This document shows, piece after piece, positions 27,301 through 36,801 of a DNA stretch of 64,000 bases. A program made the translations under genes and the position numbers. The stretch spans positions 517,384 through 581,383 of the forward strand of contig NW_008705572.1 in assembly GCF_000186865.1 (NCBI RefSeq), given 5' to 3'. The DNA is from Aureococcus anophagefferens. Taxonomy: Eukaryota > Sar > Pelagophyceae > Pelagomonadales > Pelagomonadaceae. Within the stretch, counting starts at the first letter, position 1. Each line of letters begins with the position of its first letter. The notes below the pieces were generated by a model, which saw nothing but the letters and a program-made list of their open reading frames with translations, had not been told where the DNA came from and ran no database searches.

Positions 27301-27731
27301 CTGCCCGTCCAGAGCTCCTCGGGCCGCGGCGCGGCCGCGGACCCGAGGATCTCCCGCTCGAGGAGGGGCAGCGTCTCCGGCACCGAGACGAAGTTCACGC
27401 CGCAGTCGCGCGCGAGCGCGCGCACGTCGTCCTCGACGGTCTCGCCGCGCGCGACGCCGCAGTCGCCGAGCAGCCGGTCCACGCGCTGCTCGAGCGACGG
27501 CGCCGCGGCCGACGGGCGCGCCGCGAGGGCCCCGCCCTGAAAGGGCGCCGCAGCAGGGACGAGGGCGCCGCTCGCGGCGTCCTGCGCCTGTTTGCAGGCG
27601 CCGAGGCGGGCGACGGCCGTCGCCGCGCGCTCGACGAGCGCGTCCTTGTCGAGGCAGTCCGCATGTTCCAGGCCCGCGCGCTCGATGAGCGCCTTCAGCT
27701 CCTTGATTTTGAGGGCGCGCACAGTGTCCAT
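24312..27731 (-). CDS. SNF2-family helicase with RING-like insert (RAD5/RAD16/HLTF type)
   Basis: About 1120-1139 aa depending on a 57-nt intron. A SAP-like N-terminus (VRALKIKELKALIERAGL) is followed by an acidic region, then the SNF2 N-lobe: nucleotide-binding LLADVMGLGKTVE (about 347), VIIDEAHFLRN (DEAH box, about 544) and SATGTPYNN (motif III). Between the lobes lies a RING-like zinc cluster (CHQSL...CAFPGHMIHRCC...CPRCGDLL, about 744-877). The C-lobe is complete: RFDGDVRADER, LATVHSGGTGLNIT, HRIGQTKPV. This arrangement is typical of Rad5/Rad16/HLTF/SHPRH ATPases with ubiquitin-ligase activity in DNA damage tolerance or repair. The start at 27731 places the SAP-like helix at the N-terminus. 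A divergent neighbour starts 240 bp away. Confidence 0.85.
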   Translation of the reverse strand: MDTVRALKIKELKALIERAGLEHADCLDKDALVERAATAVARLGACKQAQDAASGALVPAAAPFQGGALAARPSAAAPSLEQRVDRLLGDCGVARGETVEDDVRALARDCGVNFVSVPETLPLLEREILGSAAAPRPEELWTGSVAAAPAPAPRTDVDSRRDALALAAEPLEDLSVRELRTLVVHGGGSLAGVAEKSELRSLAAAAQLVLADTGAGDDDDFEVGETLSEAERARRAREAAEKAGAVDDLGSDSEDSVVDLTAQPAAKKKRRVDGADRAAHLATLRTDADRLLQRVLWHCGFGFSLKTHQPEAARLCAGLPRGWPRDDLGGDLEGVLRAAPPFVGRGVLLADVMGLGKTVECLAGAVLRDAVSRATGDDDLPTFVVAPNDAVLTQWREHLLRGVVAAASKVHVYKGAFKSRVARYESAVARGATWVLLTRYTLQTEVQGAYDAALDGASLASPLFPRAAALLPDLFAQYRSAAGKAKRGEKNTLLHKGETEADCVRRLVAGFFFGGGRSSAVVKAEAAKAEGAARRVACSSTTVIIDEAHFLRNATSKWGIGAALLGHSSKFCVSATGTPYNNGPQDMAALVSFFDARQDAATKAWWVDACATHESPAKTAAVQKAVATWRPRGLLRRDKSVLSEQLPPRVVRSLPVTPSLAELYCYVPLQAAFFDVLSKFARLAEQGLEKREKIKLFKLLLSIMTLMRMATVHSVLPRNGRELTKLFSKSRRRAKRLACWKADQCVVGRRVRRRLLHQHHCNSQVCHQSLVEAADDADRAGLLQMGSAARVGARAEAVGSGGRATDAIDLDDGEEAKDADDDELAASAPAAYAKVPAGEPLVPFPGGACAFPGHMIHRCCAAKLAPGAGCPRCGDLLRRAQMGDGPLYCAEVHGGFRASAKLVAAVAAVRKAVARGEAVVFWTFYKGVSDLAEAMLDAHGVSSLRFDGDVRADERGAVLDDFRAGGADVLLATVHSGGTGLNITRATTVVFTDRWFNPQVHEQAVDRCHRIGQTKPVAAAFYDAALTIDDCMRHVNDIKLDNATVCLADGTGIGVANTASIYKDVEGVIGAKMRELADALAVAHGGAPPAAAPPPSGATPKKTKRRAAKVEEPSDDDDDGPAPHRGGQRPANDGGCVVA
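25440..25496 (-). other. Probable 57-nt in-frame GT-AG intron in the SNF2 gene
   Basis: In gene orientation it starts GTCGTAGG and ends with a branch-like CTGTAAC then TCTCAG. It is a multiple of three, so it does not break the frame, but the residues it would encode (VVGRRVRRRLLHQHH) are basic and interrupt the acidic RING-like insert. Removing it brings two zinc-type cysteines together (QCVCHQ). Confidence 0.5.
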
Positions 27732-27970
27732 CTTGTCGACGTTGCGAAGCACCCAACGTCGGCCGCCTCGACCCAAGGCGCGCCCGCGTCGAGGCTCGGT
27801 CGCACTACTCACCTGTGAGCAAGGCTCAGACTCGAGAAGCTTCGGCTTCGTCAACGTCGGCCGATCCACGGCAACTCACCATACATGCAGCCCGGCTGCC
27901 GGAGTTGGTTGGCATGGGGAACTAGAGGACGAGGCGGAAATCCCGCGCAGAGCAGCGCGCCGTCGACCAG

Positions 27971-30900
27971 ATGGCCTCGCCTCCTCCGCCGCAGCGCCGC
28001 AAGGCGCCCAGGTCCGGCGACCGCGTCGTCGACGCCTACCTCGCGCAGCTCCGGCGGCAGACCAAGGCGCTGAGCCTCGACGCGCTCGTCATGCCCGTCG
28101 CGTCGCCGCACCCCGCGCCGCGGCCCGCGCACTACTCGCCCTACGCCGTCGGCGCGACGCCGGTCCGCGGCGACGGCGACGACGCGGCCTACAGCCTCGC
28201 GGCGCTCCTGACTAAGGACGAGAACGCGTCGCCCGAGCGGCGGCCGCCGTCGCCGGAGCGCGCGGTCCGCGACGACGAGCCCCTCCCGGAGAAGCCGCCC
28301 GCGCCGCCGAGCGACCGCCGGCCGCTGGCCCCCGCGAGCCTCGTGCAGCACGAGACCATCGAGCACCCGCGCGAGCGGGAGGATCGGAAGCCCGACGTGC
28401 CCAAGCGGTGGCCGCCCGCGCGCGCGGCGCCCGCGTCGCCGCCCCGCGGCGCCCTCGTGGCGGCCGAGGACGCCGCGGCCAAGCAGGCGCACTACGCCAA
28501 GTGCGCGAAGCGCTACCTCGAGGTCGAGCGGGGCCGCGCGGCCGCCGCGGAGGCCGACGACCGCGCGCGCCGCGAGGAGAAGCGCCTGAACGCGGAGCGG
28601 AGCCGCCTCTACGCCGCGGAGCAGCGCGTCGTCTGGCGCCTGCGGGCCATCGCGCGCAAGGAGCTCGCGCTGAAGCGGCGGACGAAGGAGGAGGCCGCGG
28701 CCGCGGCGTACGCGCGGGCCAAGGCCGACCGGGGCGCCGCGCGCCGCGCGTCGACGGCGGCGGCGACGGTGCTGGCGAAGCAGGACGACGCCGAGGCCGT
28801 CTACGCGCGCGCGCGGCGCGCCGAGGCCGACGCGCTGTCCGCGCGCGCGGCCGCCGTGGCCCTCGACGACGCGAAGCGGTCGACGGCGGAGCTCGCGGCC
28901 CTGCGGCTCCGCCGGGCCATCGCCGGCGGCGGCGCCCCGCCCGCCGACCGCGACTTCCGCGCCAAGTGGGCGTCGAAGCTGGCGGACATCGAGTCCGTCA
29001 TGGCCGCGGCGCGGTCCGAGCTCGAGGCGCCGCCGCCGCCGCCGCCGCCGGCGTTCTCGCCCGTGCGCGCGCGCCGCGGCGGCGGCCGCGCGGCCTTCGG
29101 CGCCGCCGACGCCTACGGCTCCGACGGCGGCGCGCGCGAGCGGCGGCGGTTCGTGGCGTCGGGGACCGCGGGCGCGCTGGAGCAGTGGACGGACGCCGAC
29201 GGGTGGCGCCTCTGGTACTTCGAGCTCTTGAACGCCGCGGGCGCGGCCGACGGGGGCGCCGCGGGCGGCCGCGGCGCGCCCCTCGCGCTCTTGCGCTACG
29301 CGTCGGCCGCCGGCGGCCGCGGCGGCGGCGCGCACGCGATCTACCGCGACGGCGCGTCGACCGTCGAGGACGCGCCGGGCGAGTTCGCCGTCGCGTCCTT
29401 CGTCGGCGCGCGGCCCGTGCGCCTCCGCGGCGCCGACGACCGCGAGCGCGCGGCCTGGATCGCGGCCATCGCCGACGCGCTGGCGTCGCCGAGCGACGAG
29501 GCCGCGGCCGCGCGGACGCGCGAGCTCGTCGCCGGCGCGCGCGCGGCGCCGCCGCCCCGGCGGCCGCCGCGGCCGCCGCCGTCGTCGGACACGGGCTCCG
29601 ACTACGACGAGCCGGCGGCGGCGAAACGGCCGCCGCGGCCCCCGGGCGGCCGCGCGCACGGCCACGTGAGCCCGCCGGAGTCGCCGCCGGAGTCGCCGCG
29701 GCGCCCGTCGCCGCCGCGCGAGCGGCCCGTCGACCCCCTGGCGACGCTCGCGGCGGCGCTCGACGCGCGGGCGGGGCCCGCCGTGCCGAGGAAGCCGGTC
29801 GCCGGCGGCGCCGCGCCGCGGAAGCCGCCCGCCGAGGAGCCGCTCCGGAAGGCGTCGATGGACTCCTTCGATTCCTACGCGGACTCGGGGCCCGAGGACG
29901 CGCCGGCGCTGGCGCGCGCGCCGCCCGGGGCGGCGGAGCCGCCCCGGAAGCCGTCCGTCGACGACCTCGACTCCTACGCGGACTCGGGCGCCGAGGACGC
30001 GCCGGCCGCCGTCGCGCCGCCGCCGGCCCCGCTCGCCGCCGACGACGACCCCTACGCGGACGACGCCGAGGAGCACGACATCGTCGCGCCCTACGTGCCC
30101 GCGCCCGTGGTAGCGCGGCCGCCCTCCGCGAAGGCGCCGGCCGTCCGGCCGCCGCCGGCCCTCGCGCGGCCGCCGGCCGCGAAGGCGCCGCCGGTCGCCC
30201 AGGCGCCGCCGCCCCGGCCGCCCGTCGCGAGACCGCCGCCGGCCGCCCGGGCGCCCGTCGCGAGACCGCCGCCGGCCGCCCGGGCCCCGCCGGCCGCGAG
30301 CCCGCCGCCGGGCCCGGCGCCCGCGGCCGCGCCGGCCGCGTACGTCGCGCTCGCGGACCTCTCGACGCCGGAGAAGGCCAAGGCGTCGAGCCCCGTGTCG
30401 AGCTTCTTCTCGGAGCCGAGCCCGGACGACACGTCCGTGGCCGCGGCGGCCGTGCGCCGCGCGTCGTCCATCCTCACGTGGATCGCGTCGCCGTCGGCGG
30501 GGTCGCCGTCGGCGGAGGCCAGGGCGCGGGCCGACGAGCCCGTCGTCGAGGACCTCCGGCCGCCGGACCCCTACGCGGCGCCCGGCGACGGCCGCGACGC
30601 GCCGGGCGACTCGCCGGACCCCTACGCGGCGTCCGCGGAATCCCGCGAGGCCGCGGTCGACGCCGACGACCGCGTCGAGGAGCCCGACGCCCGCGCCGAC
30701 GAGCCCGCCGCCGCCCCCGCCGAGGAGCCCCGCGTGCACATGGACTTTGGCGCGCGGCTGTCGATCACGGACACGCAGGAGAACGTCCTCGACGCGATCC
30801 GCCACCAGTTCCTCGACGAGCTCGTGGACGAGGAGTTCGAGGAGGAGGTCCACGTCGTGCCCGCGCGGCCCGCCTTCCTCCCCGCCGAGGAGGCCTTCGT

Positions 30901-33777
30901 CGCCGACGACCTCCCGCCGTCGGCCGAGGCCGCGGCGAACGACGAGCTCATCGCCGCGTCGCGCGCGCCGCCGCGCGCGGCGGCCCCGCGAGCGCCGTCG
31001 CCCTTGGACTCCGACGGCGAGGACGACGACGCCGACGACGACTCGGGCGACGGCGCGGAGGTCGACGCGACGCTCCCGGCGGCGTTCCGCGAGTCGGGGA
31101 AGGTGCCGTTCCCGGGCGGCATCCCGAACGCGCTCGCGGCGGTCGACCCGGCGCCCGCGGCGCCGGCGGCGAAGGCGACGGCGGCTCGAGCGGCGGCAAC
31201 GCCCGAACCGAAGGCGCCGGCCCCGACGAAAGCCGCGGCGGCGGTCAAACCCGCGCCGGCGGCGGCGAACCCCGCGCCGGACCTGCCGGCCGCGCCCCCG
31301 GCCGCCGAGGCCGCCGCGCCCGTCGCCGCCGAGGCCGCGGCCGCGCCCGTCGCCGAGACCGCCGACGCCCCGGTCCCAAAGGCGGTGCCGGCGGTCCGGA
31401 ACGGCATCTGGAGATGCAAGCGGTGCGGCAAGAAGAACGGCTCCGGGAAGGCCGCGTGCCTGGTGTGCCGCGCGCCGAATCCGAGCGCGGCCCAGGGCAG
31501 GAAAAGGGTGATTCAACGTCGCTTCAACGTGAGCGTTCCGCGCGCGCGCGTTTCGGAAACAGCACCCGCGCTTCGAGAGCGCTCCGAGAAATGATCGCTT
31601 GTCCAAAAATCAGCCGAAACGAGCGGAAAACGACCGAGATAGGAGCCTTTGAAGTTGGGAATTTCGCACCCTTTTCCTGCCCAGGCGCGGCCGAGGCGCC
31701 GCCCGCCGCGAGGCCCGCGCCGGCGGCCGCGCCGGCGGCCGCTTCGACGCCCGCTGTACAAGCCGCGCCGGCGCCCGTTGGAGAGCCCGCGTCGACGCCC
31801 GCCGCGACGCCGGCGGCGCCCGCTCCGAAACTGGCGGCTCCACCGGCGGCCGCGGCCCCCGCCGCCGCGGCCCGCGAGCCCTGGCGCTGCAAGAAGTGCG
31901 GCAAGGCGAACCCGGCGTCGAGCGACGCGTGCCGCATGTGCCGCAAGCGGCGGCCGAGCCTCGCGGCGCCGGCGCCGACGGCCGTCGCCGCGCAGAGGGC
32001 CGTCCGCGCGTCGATGCGCCGCGCGTCGTCCGCGGCCGTCGCGCCGCCGCCCGACGTCGCGGCGCCGGCGGCCGAGGCCGCGGTCGAGGCCGCCGCCGAC
32101 GACGGAATCAACGAGGGTGCCGCCGCGGAGCCGCGGCCGTCGACGCTCTTCAAGCTCGAGCTCGACGCGGCCGCGAAGCGCCGCGCCGACAAGCGCGCCG
32201 ACGCCGACGCCGCGGGCGCGCCGGCGCCGGCCCCCGCCCCGGCCGCCGCGTCGCCGTCGGCGGCGGGCCTGCCGCCGCGGTCGCCGCGGCCCGGCGACGA
32301 CAAGCCCGCGACGCCGCGGCGGAGCTCGCGGCGCAAGAGCCACCTGCGGCGGCGGCCGAAATCCGCCGCCAAGGCCCAGCTCCTCGCGGCCGTCGAGGGC
32401 GCGAGCCCCGCGTCGCTCCGGCGGTCCCACCAGGGCTCGTCCGTCGACGACTGCTCGTCCGTGCGGTCGTCGCTCGGCGACGAGGACAGCGTCGTCTCGT
32501 CCCGCGGGTCGCCCCGGGGCGGCGGGAGCCGGGTCGCGATCGACGACGACCTCAACCAGCGCCACAGCATCTCCGCCGTCGTCGAGGCGGACCTGCGCGC
32601 GTCCCTCTTCCCCGAGCACGCGGCGACCCTGGACGCCATCAAGGGCCGGTCCCAGCGCGAGAAGCGGCGGAGCCGCCGCGCGTCCGTCGCGTCGAGCCCC
32701 CGGCGCCGCGAGTCCGCGGCGGCGTCGGCCATCGCCGGGCAGCTCGGCGCGGCCGCGGCCGAGGCCGCGGGCCGCCGCGCGGACGCGGCGGCGGCGGCGG
32801 CCGTGAAGCGCCGGTCCGGCGCGCCCGACGACGCCCTCGCGCGCCAGAGCTCCGCGGAGTTCCGCGACCTGCTTCGCGTTTTGCAGGGCGGCGCGACGCC
32901 GCCGAAGCCGTCGCCGAGCGGCCGCCGCGCGTCGACGGTGGCCAGGAAGGGCCTCCTCGCCGCCGTCGCCGGCGCCGCGCGCAGGCTCGCGCCGGAGACG
33001 CCGCCCGCGGTCTGGGACGAGACGGTGTCGTTCCGCGCGCCGGCGCTCGCGTGCGCGTCCGCGGACTGCGGCAACGACGCGGCGGCGCTCCGCGGCGCCT
33101 ACACCAAGGCCGGCGACGCCTGGTTCTGCGCCGACTGCTGGGTCGAGTTCTCCAACGCCTACCCGGACGAGTGGACCGACTCCTTCGGCGAGGAGACGCG
33201 CGCGGCCGAGAGCCCGCCGTCGTCGCCCGACGACGCGCCCGCGCCCGCGCCGCGCGCGCGGACGTCCATCGGGCGCCTCTTCGGCGGCGGGGCCCTCATC
33301 GAAGACGACGACGACGACGACGAGGTCGCCGCGGCCGCGCCGCCGGAGCCGTCGCCGCGGCGCCGGTCGACGAGCGACGCGTGGGACGCGTTCGCGCCCC
33401 CGGCCGCGGCGAACGAGGAGGCGTCCGCGGCCTACCGGCGGCGCCGCGAGTCGCTCACGCCCGTGCCCCACCAAGACAGGGGCGGGCCCGAGCCCCCGTC
33501 CGACGGCGAGAGCCCGCTGCTCGTCGAGCGCCGCGCGTCGCTCCTGCCCGTGCGGACCCGCGCGGCGTCCGACGGCGCGTCGCCCCAGGAGGCCGCGCTG
33601 TCGCCCGAGTTCGTCCAGCGCCGGTCGTCGCTGCTGCGCGTGGCGACGCGCGGCGCGTCCGTGACGCCGAGCCGCCGCGGCGCGCCCGACGCCGCCGCCG
33701 TCTTCGCCGAGCCCGCGGAGCCGCCGCCGGAGTTCGTCGCGCGCCGCGCGTCGCTCCGGCCCGTGAACCCGCCCTAA
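27971..33777 (+). CDS. PH-like / double RanBP2 zinc-finger protein (two exons)
   Basis: Exons 27971-31484 and 31685-33777 give 1868 aa. A long charged helix (about 165-340: ARREEKRLNAERSRL...) precedes a PH-like domain (about 390-510: LEQWTDADGWRLWYFELLN ... ADDRERAAWIAAIADAL). Pro/Ala-rich disordered sequence follows, with paired units SFDSYADSGPEDAPA / DLDSYADSGAEDAPA. Two RanBP2-type zinc fingers (WRCKRCGKKNGSG...C..C about 1145; WRCKKCGKANPAS...C..C about 1236) lie on either side of the introner. A Cys4 motif (CASADCGN...WFCADCW) is near 1626 and three RRASLLPV-type repeats end the protein. It is probably a scaffold linking phosphoinositide membranes to ubiquitin or RNA ligands; the function is inferred from domains only. 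Confidence 0.75.
31493..31684 (-). mobile_element. 192-bp introner between the two zinc-finger exons
   Basis: Ends CAGGGCAGGAAAAGGGTG and CACCCTTTTCCTGCCCAG form an 18-bp inverted repeat with one mismatch. The target duplication is perfect, GCGCGGCC at 31485-31492 and 31685-31692. Intron 31485-31684 (GC donor from the left target copy, CAG from the element) is 200 nt and joins the two frames as NPSAAEAPP. The interior is the inverted counterpart of the copy at 14418: same length, with GTCCAAAAATCAGCC near the middle. Confidence 0.9.
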
Positions 33778-33923
33778 AGAGCGTCGTGGTGCGGTCCTGT
33801 GTCGTGATCCTGGAGTCGCGCCTCTGCCACTCGTGCCACCCGTCGGCGAGCGCCCCGTCGGCGCGCGCCGCGCGCGACCTCGGCTCTACGAGACCCGTTT
33901 TTTTGCGCGAAGCTTACGCGGTG

Positions 33924-34306
33924 CTAGCCCTTTCGCCGCTTCGCGTCGTCGAGGATCTTCTGCAGCGCCGCGCGCTGCGATTCGACGGTGTCGTGCTGCT
34001 TGAAGCCGTCGCGGTCCCGGAGCTTCTCTCCCGCCTCCCCGATGCTATCGTGGGACCGGCCGATGGCCCACTGCATGATGTAGTAGCCGCCGACGATGAC
34101 GGGCCAGGGGTAGACGAACTGCATGTACTGGTGCGCCGGGATGCCGGCAGCAGGATTTTCGTGCCGTGGATGGGCTTGACGACATTTTCCCGCCACCAGT
34201 CGAAGAAGGACTGCTTTCTTTGGCCTGTGAGCGAGCGCGTGGGGCTGGCGAGCAACTGCCTGGAGCTGGAGAGCGATTGCCGAGCCGCCGCGCGGAGGGA
34301 GAGCAT
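33924..34306 (-). CDS. Small mitochondrial-type single-pass membrane protein (broken or spliced frame)
   Basis: The N-terminal part (from the ATG at 34306: MLSLRAAARQSLSSSRQLL, then FFDWWRENVVKPIHG) and the C-terminal part (HQYMQFVYPWPVIVGGYYIMQW, then RDGFKQHDTVESQRAALQKIL) lie in different frames that meet near 34145-34195. The N-terminus is Arg/Ser-rich without acids, like a mitochondrial presequence; the C-part has one membrane helix and a charged tail, like a small respiratory-complex subunit. A 53-nt GT-AG intron (GTCAAG...CACCAG) would join them, but a single-base indel in IHGTKILLPA / AAGIPAHQY is equally possible. It is divergent from the carrier gene at 34388. Confidence 0.45.
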
Positions 34307-34387
34307 TTCGCCGCGCCGTGCTTGGGCCAAAATTGCCACAGCAATGTCAGCATCGCCGCCGTCGCCTTCTCGTCCTTCGCGGTCACC

Positions 34388-35458
34388 ATGACGCTCCCGT
34401 CGCCCGCCGAGGGCCGCGAGAAGCTCAAGGCCGCCGGCGGCGAGCAGATGGCGGACCCGGCGAGCATGGCCTACCGCTCCTTCGGCCTCGGCTGCTACGC
34501 CGTCGTCGTGCGCTACTGTACGATGCCCCTCGAGAAGACAGCCATGATCATGAACAGCGCGCAGGTCAGCGGCAGCGGCCAGCTCGCGCAGGCGAGCAAG
34601 ATCGTCTTCGCGGACGGGCCCTTGACGCCGTTCCGCACCGTCGGCCGCGCGTCGATCGTCGCGTGGTTCTTCCAGTACAGCGTCATGGGCTTCATCTTCC
34701 AGGCCTGCGACCGGGGGCTGAGTTCGGCGCTGGGCGTCGCGCCCGTGGTCTACGGCGACCAGCTCATGGAGGACGCGTCGAAGGACGAGACCGCGATGAC
34801 GACGGCCGACGCGCTCAAGACGGCGGGCAAGCTCGCGCTCGTGCCCGTCGTCGCCGGCGCCATCGAGTCCGGCGTCGCGAACCGCGCGGAGACGCAGCGG
34901 TTCTACGGGCTGGCCACGTCCGCGGCCGTCGAGGCGCGCATCGGCGCGAACGCCTTCGTGCGAGCGTGCGGCCCGGCCTTCGGCGCGAACGCCGCGCGCA
35001 ACGCCATCATGGCGACGACGTCCTTCGTCGCGACGCCGACGCTCTACCGGAAATACTACCCGCAAGATCAAAAGTCCAAGGGCAGCCTCTTCTGCTTCGG
35101 CCTCGGGCTCAACATCTTCTTCGGCAACGTGCTGGCGATCACGCAGCAGTCGCTCTGGGGCCGGGCGCTGGACTCGGCCGCCGCGACGGGCCGGCCCGTG
35201 TCCTACGCGGCGGTCGTGAGCCAGGGCTACAAAGCCGAGGGCCTCGGCGCGTTCATCACCGCGCCCAAGTGGTTCTCGCGCGTCATGATGAACGCGCCGA
35301 TCCAGGGCACGATGCCCTGGTTCTACAACAACGTGCTCCCCCTCGGCGAGGGCCTCGCGCTCGCGGGCGTCGCCTCGGCGCTCGGCACCGTCGCGCCGCG
35401 CGCGAAGCGGCCCTCGGTCACGCTCCGCGGCCACGGCTCGGGCCGCGAGCGCGTCTGA
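34388..35458 (+). CDS. Mitochondrial-carrier-like membrane protein
   Basis: A 356-aa protein with several amphipathic and hydrophobic helices. The C-terminal third reads NVLAITQQSLWGRALD ... YKAEGLGAFITAPKWFSRVMMNAPIQG, close to a mitochondrial carrier repeat (signature helix, matrix helix with EG, then G..P.R.....P). Weaker versions occur near MPLEKTAMIMNSAQ and NAARNAIMATTSFVATPTLY, consistent with three repeats whose P-x-[DE]-x-x-[KR] signatures have decayed. Substrate unknown. The spacer to its divergent neighbour, the small mitochondrial-type membrane protein, is only 81 bp, so the two may share regulation. Confidence 0.6.
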   Translation: MTLPSPAEGREKLKAAGGEQMADPASMAYRSFGLGCYAVVVRYCTMPLEKTAMIMNSAQVSGSGQLAQASKIVFADGPLTPFRTVGRASIVAWFFQYSVMGFIFQACDRGLSSALGVAPVVYGDQLMEDASKDETAMTTADALKTAGKLALVPVVAGAIESGVANRAETQRFYGLATSAAVEARIGANAFVRACGPAFGANAARNAIMATTSFVATPTLYRKYYPQDQKSKGSLFCFGLGLNIFFGNVLAITQQSLWGRALDSAAATGRPVSYAAVVSQGYKAEGLGAFITAPKWFSRVMMNAPIQGTMPWFYNNVLPLGEGLALAGVASALGTVAPRAKRPSVTLRGHGSGRERV

Positions 35459-35666
35459 GCCCCGGCGGACGGCGCGCGCCGAGCCCCCGAGGCCGCGGCC
35501 GCGGCCGGCTCCGTGACGAGCCGCCCGCGCCCGCGCCCTCGCAGCCTCGTCGATGCGCCCCCTGCCCCTTCCTGTGCATGTCCGAGCCCCCGCGGGCCTC
35601 GTCGATTTCCTGCCGCGCGTGCGGCACTGTAAGCTCCTCCGAATCGAGGTCGCTTGCTTGCTTTGT

Positions 35667-36635
35667 TTACGCGGCGACGCGGCCCGGCGGGTTCGGGAGC
35701 GCATCGAGGAGCTCCCGCGCGTCCATGCCCTCCGTCGCGTCGAAGATCTTCTTCGCGTCGCCGGCGCCGAGCTGGTAGACCGGGTTCGTGTCGAGCCAGG
35801 ACCGGAGCACGGCGGCGCCGTCGCGCGGCGGCTGCGTGAACGGGTTCGAGAGCTTGGCGACGAGCCTGCGGCCGAGCGGGTCGTCGGCGACGGACGCGCC
35901 GGCCCAGACCTCGCGCTCCTTGAGGCCCTCGAGGGGCCCGGCGGAGGCGTGGACGCAGTTGCAGCTGATGGCGGGCTCGCGCGCGAGGCCGAGGCTGTGC
36001 CAGTGGGTGCGGAACTTGCCGCGGAGGCTCTTCGGCGACGCGGTCGACGGGTCCGTCGGGCCGACGACGACGTCGCGGAACTGCCGCCAGCTCAGCACGG
36101 ACGGCAGCCAGGTGACGACGAGCACGCGCACCGTCGCGGCGTCGGCGACGAACTCCTGGCGCATGGCCGGGTAGAAGCCGTTGATCGTGTAGACGTCGCC
36201 GCAGGCCGCGCCGACGAGCTTGGCGACGTAGACGCCCGGCGACAGCTTGAGGCAGGGCCCCGCGCGCCACATGGTCTCGAGCTCGAGGCCGTCGACCTGG
36301 AGCTCGGCCATGATCACGGGGTTCAGCGCCGTCCGCGCGGCGCCGTACTCGACGCCGAACATGTCGGAGAACGCGACGGCCTTGTCCGGCGACAGCGTCG
36401 ACGGCGGCGCGCCCATGGCCGCCGTCGCGAGCGACCCGTAGTGCTGGTCGATGAGCTTCTTCTCCTCGACCATGGGGCCGGAGATGCGGAGGCGCTTCGC
36501 GACGGTGCAGCCGGCGGCCTCGAGGCCCGCGACGACGACCTTCTCGGCCTTGTCGTTGTCGGCGTGCGGCTTGAGGAAGACGACGGCCTCGTTCTGCAGC
36601 TCCTCCTGCACGAAGAGCGGGAACATGGCGGACAT
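35667..36635 (-). CDS. Nucleoside-diphosphate-kinase-like protein
   Basis: A 322-aa protein. An NDPK-type first strand and helix (AVVFLKPHADNDKAEKVVVAGLEAAGCTV), a middle KLIDQHYGSLA, and an active-site-like block CNCVHASAGPLEGLKEREVW, where the His aligns with the phospho-acceptor His of NDPK (consensus N-x-x-H-G-S-D), are visible. The GSD is changed to ASA, and there is a long insertion between the halves, so phosphotransfer is uncertain. The C-terminus continues with SNPFTQPPRDGAAVLRSWLD and AGDAKKIFDATEGMDARELLDAL. It is divergent from the metallophosphoesterase gene. Confidence concerns the fold, not activity. Confidence 0.6.
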   Translation of the reverse strand: MSAMFPLFVQEELQNEAVVFLKPHADNDKAEKVVVAGLEAAGCTVAKRLRISGPMVEEKKLIDQHYGSLATAAMGAPPSTLSPDKAVAFSDMFGVEYGAARTALNPVIMAELQVDGLELETMWRAGPCLKLSPGVYVAKLVGAACGDVYTINGFYPAMRQEFVADAATVRVLVVTWLPSVLSWRQFRDVVVGPTDPSTASPKSLRGKFRTHWHSLGLAREPAISCNCVHASAGPLEGLKEREVWAGASVADDPLGRRLVAKLSNPFTQPPRDGAAVLRSWLDTNPVYQLGAGDAKKIFDATEGMDARELLDALPNPPGRVAA

Positions 36636-36801
36636 TCCTGCGGTGCTGCTCGGCTCTCAGGTGCGCTTAGTTGTCGGTATAGGGAACTGAATTTTAGACC
36701 ACCATGCCGCGCGCCAAAACAATCGGAGATGTCAATGTTGATGACCACCCAGCCCTCACGATGGCCATCCGGAAGAAGTAGCCATCACCGCTGCTCCGAC
36801 G

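Noticed and set aside
28408..33777. A continuous 1789-codon frame running through the introner at 31493
   Set aside because: Its first kilobases are Arg-rich out-of-frame sequence. Only the part after 31685 is real, and the true upstream exon lies in another frame.
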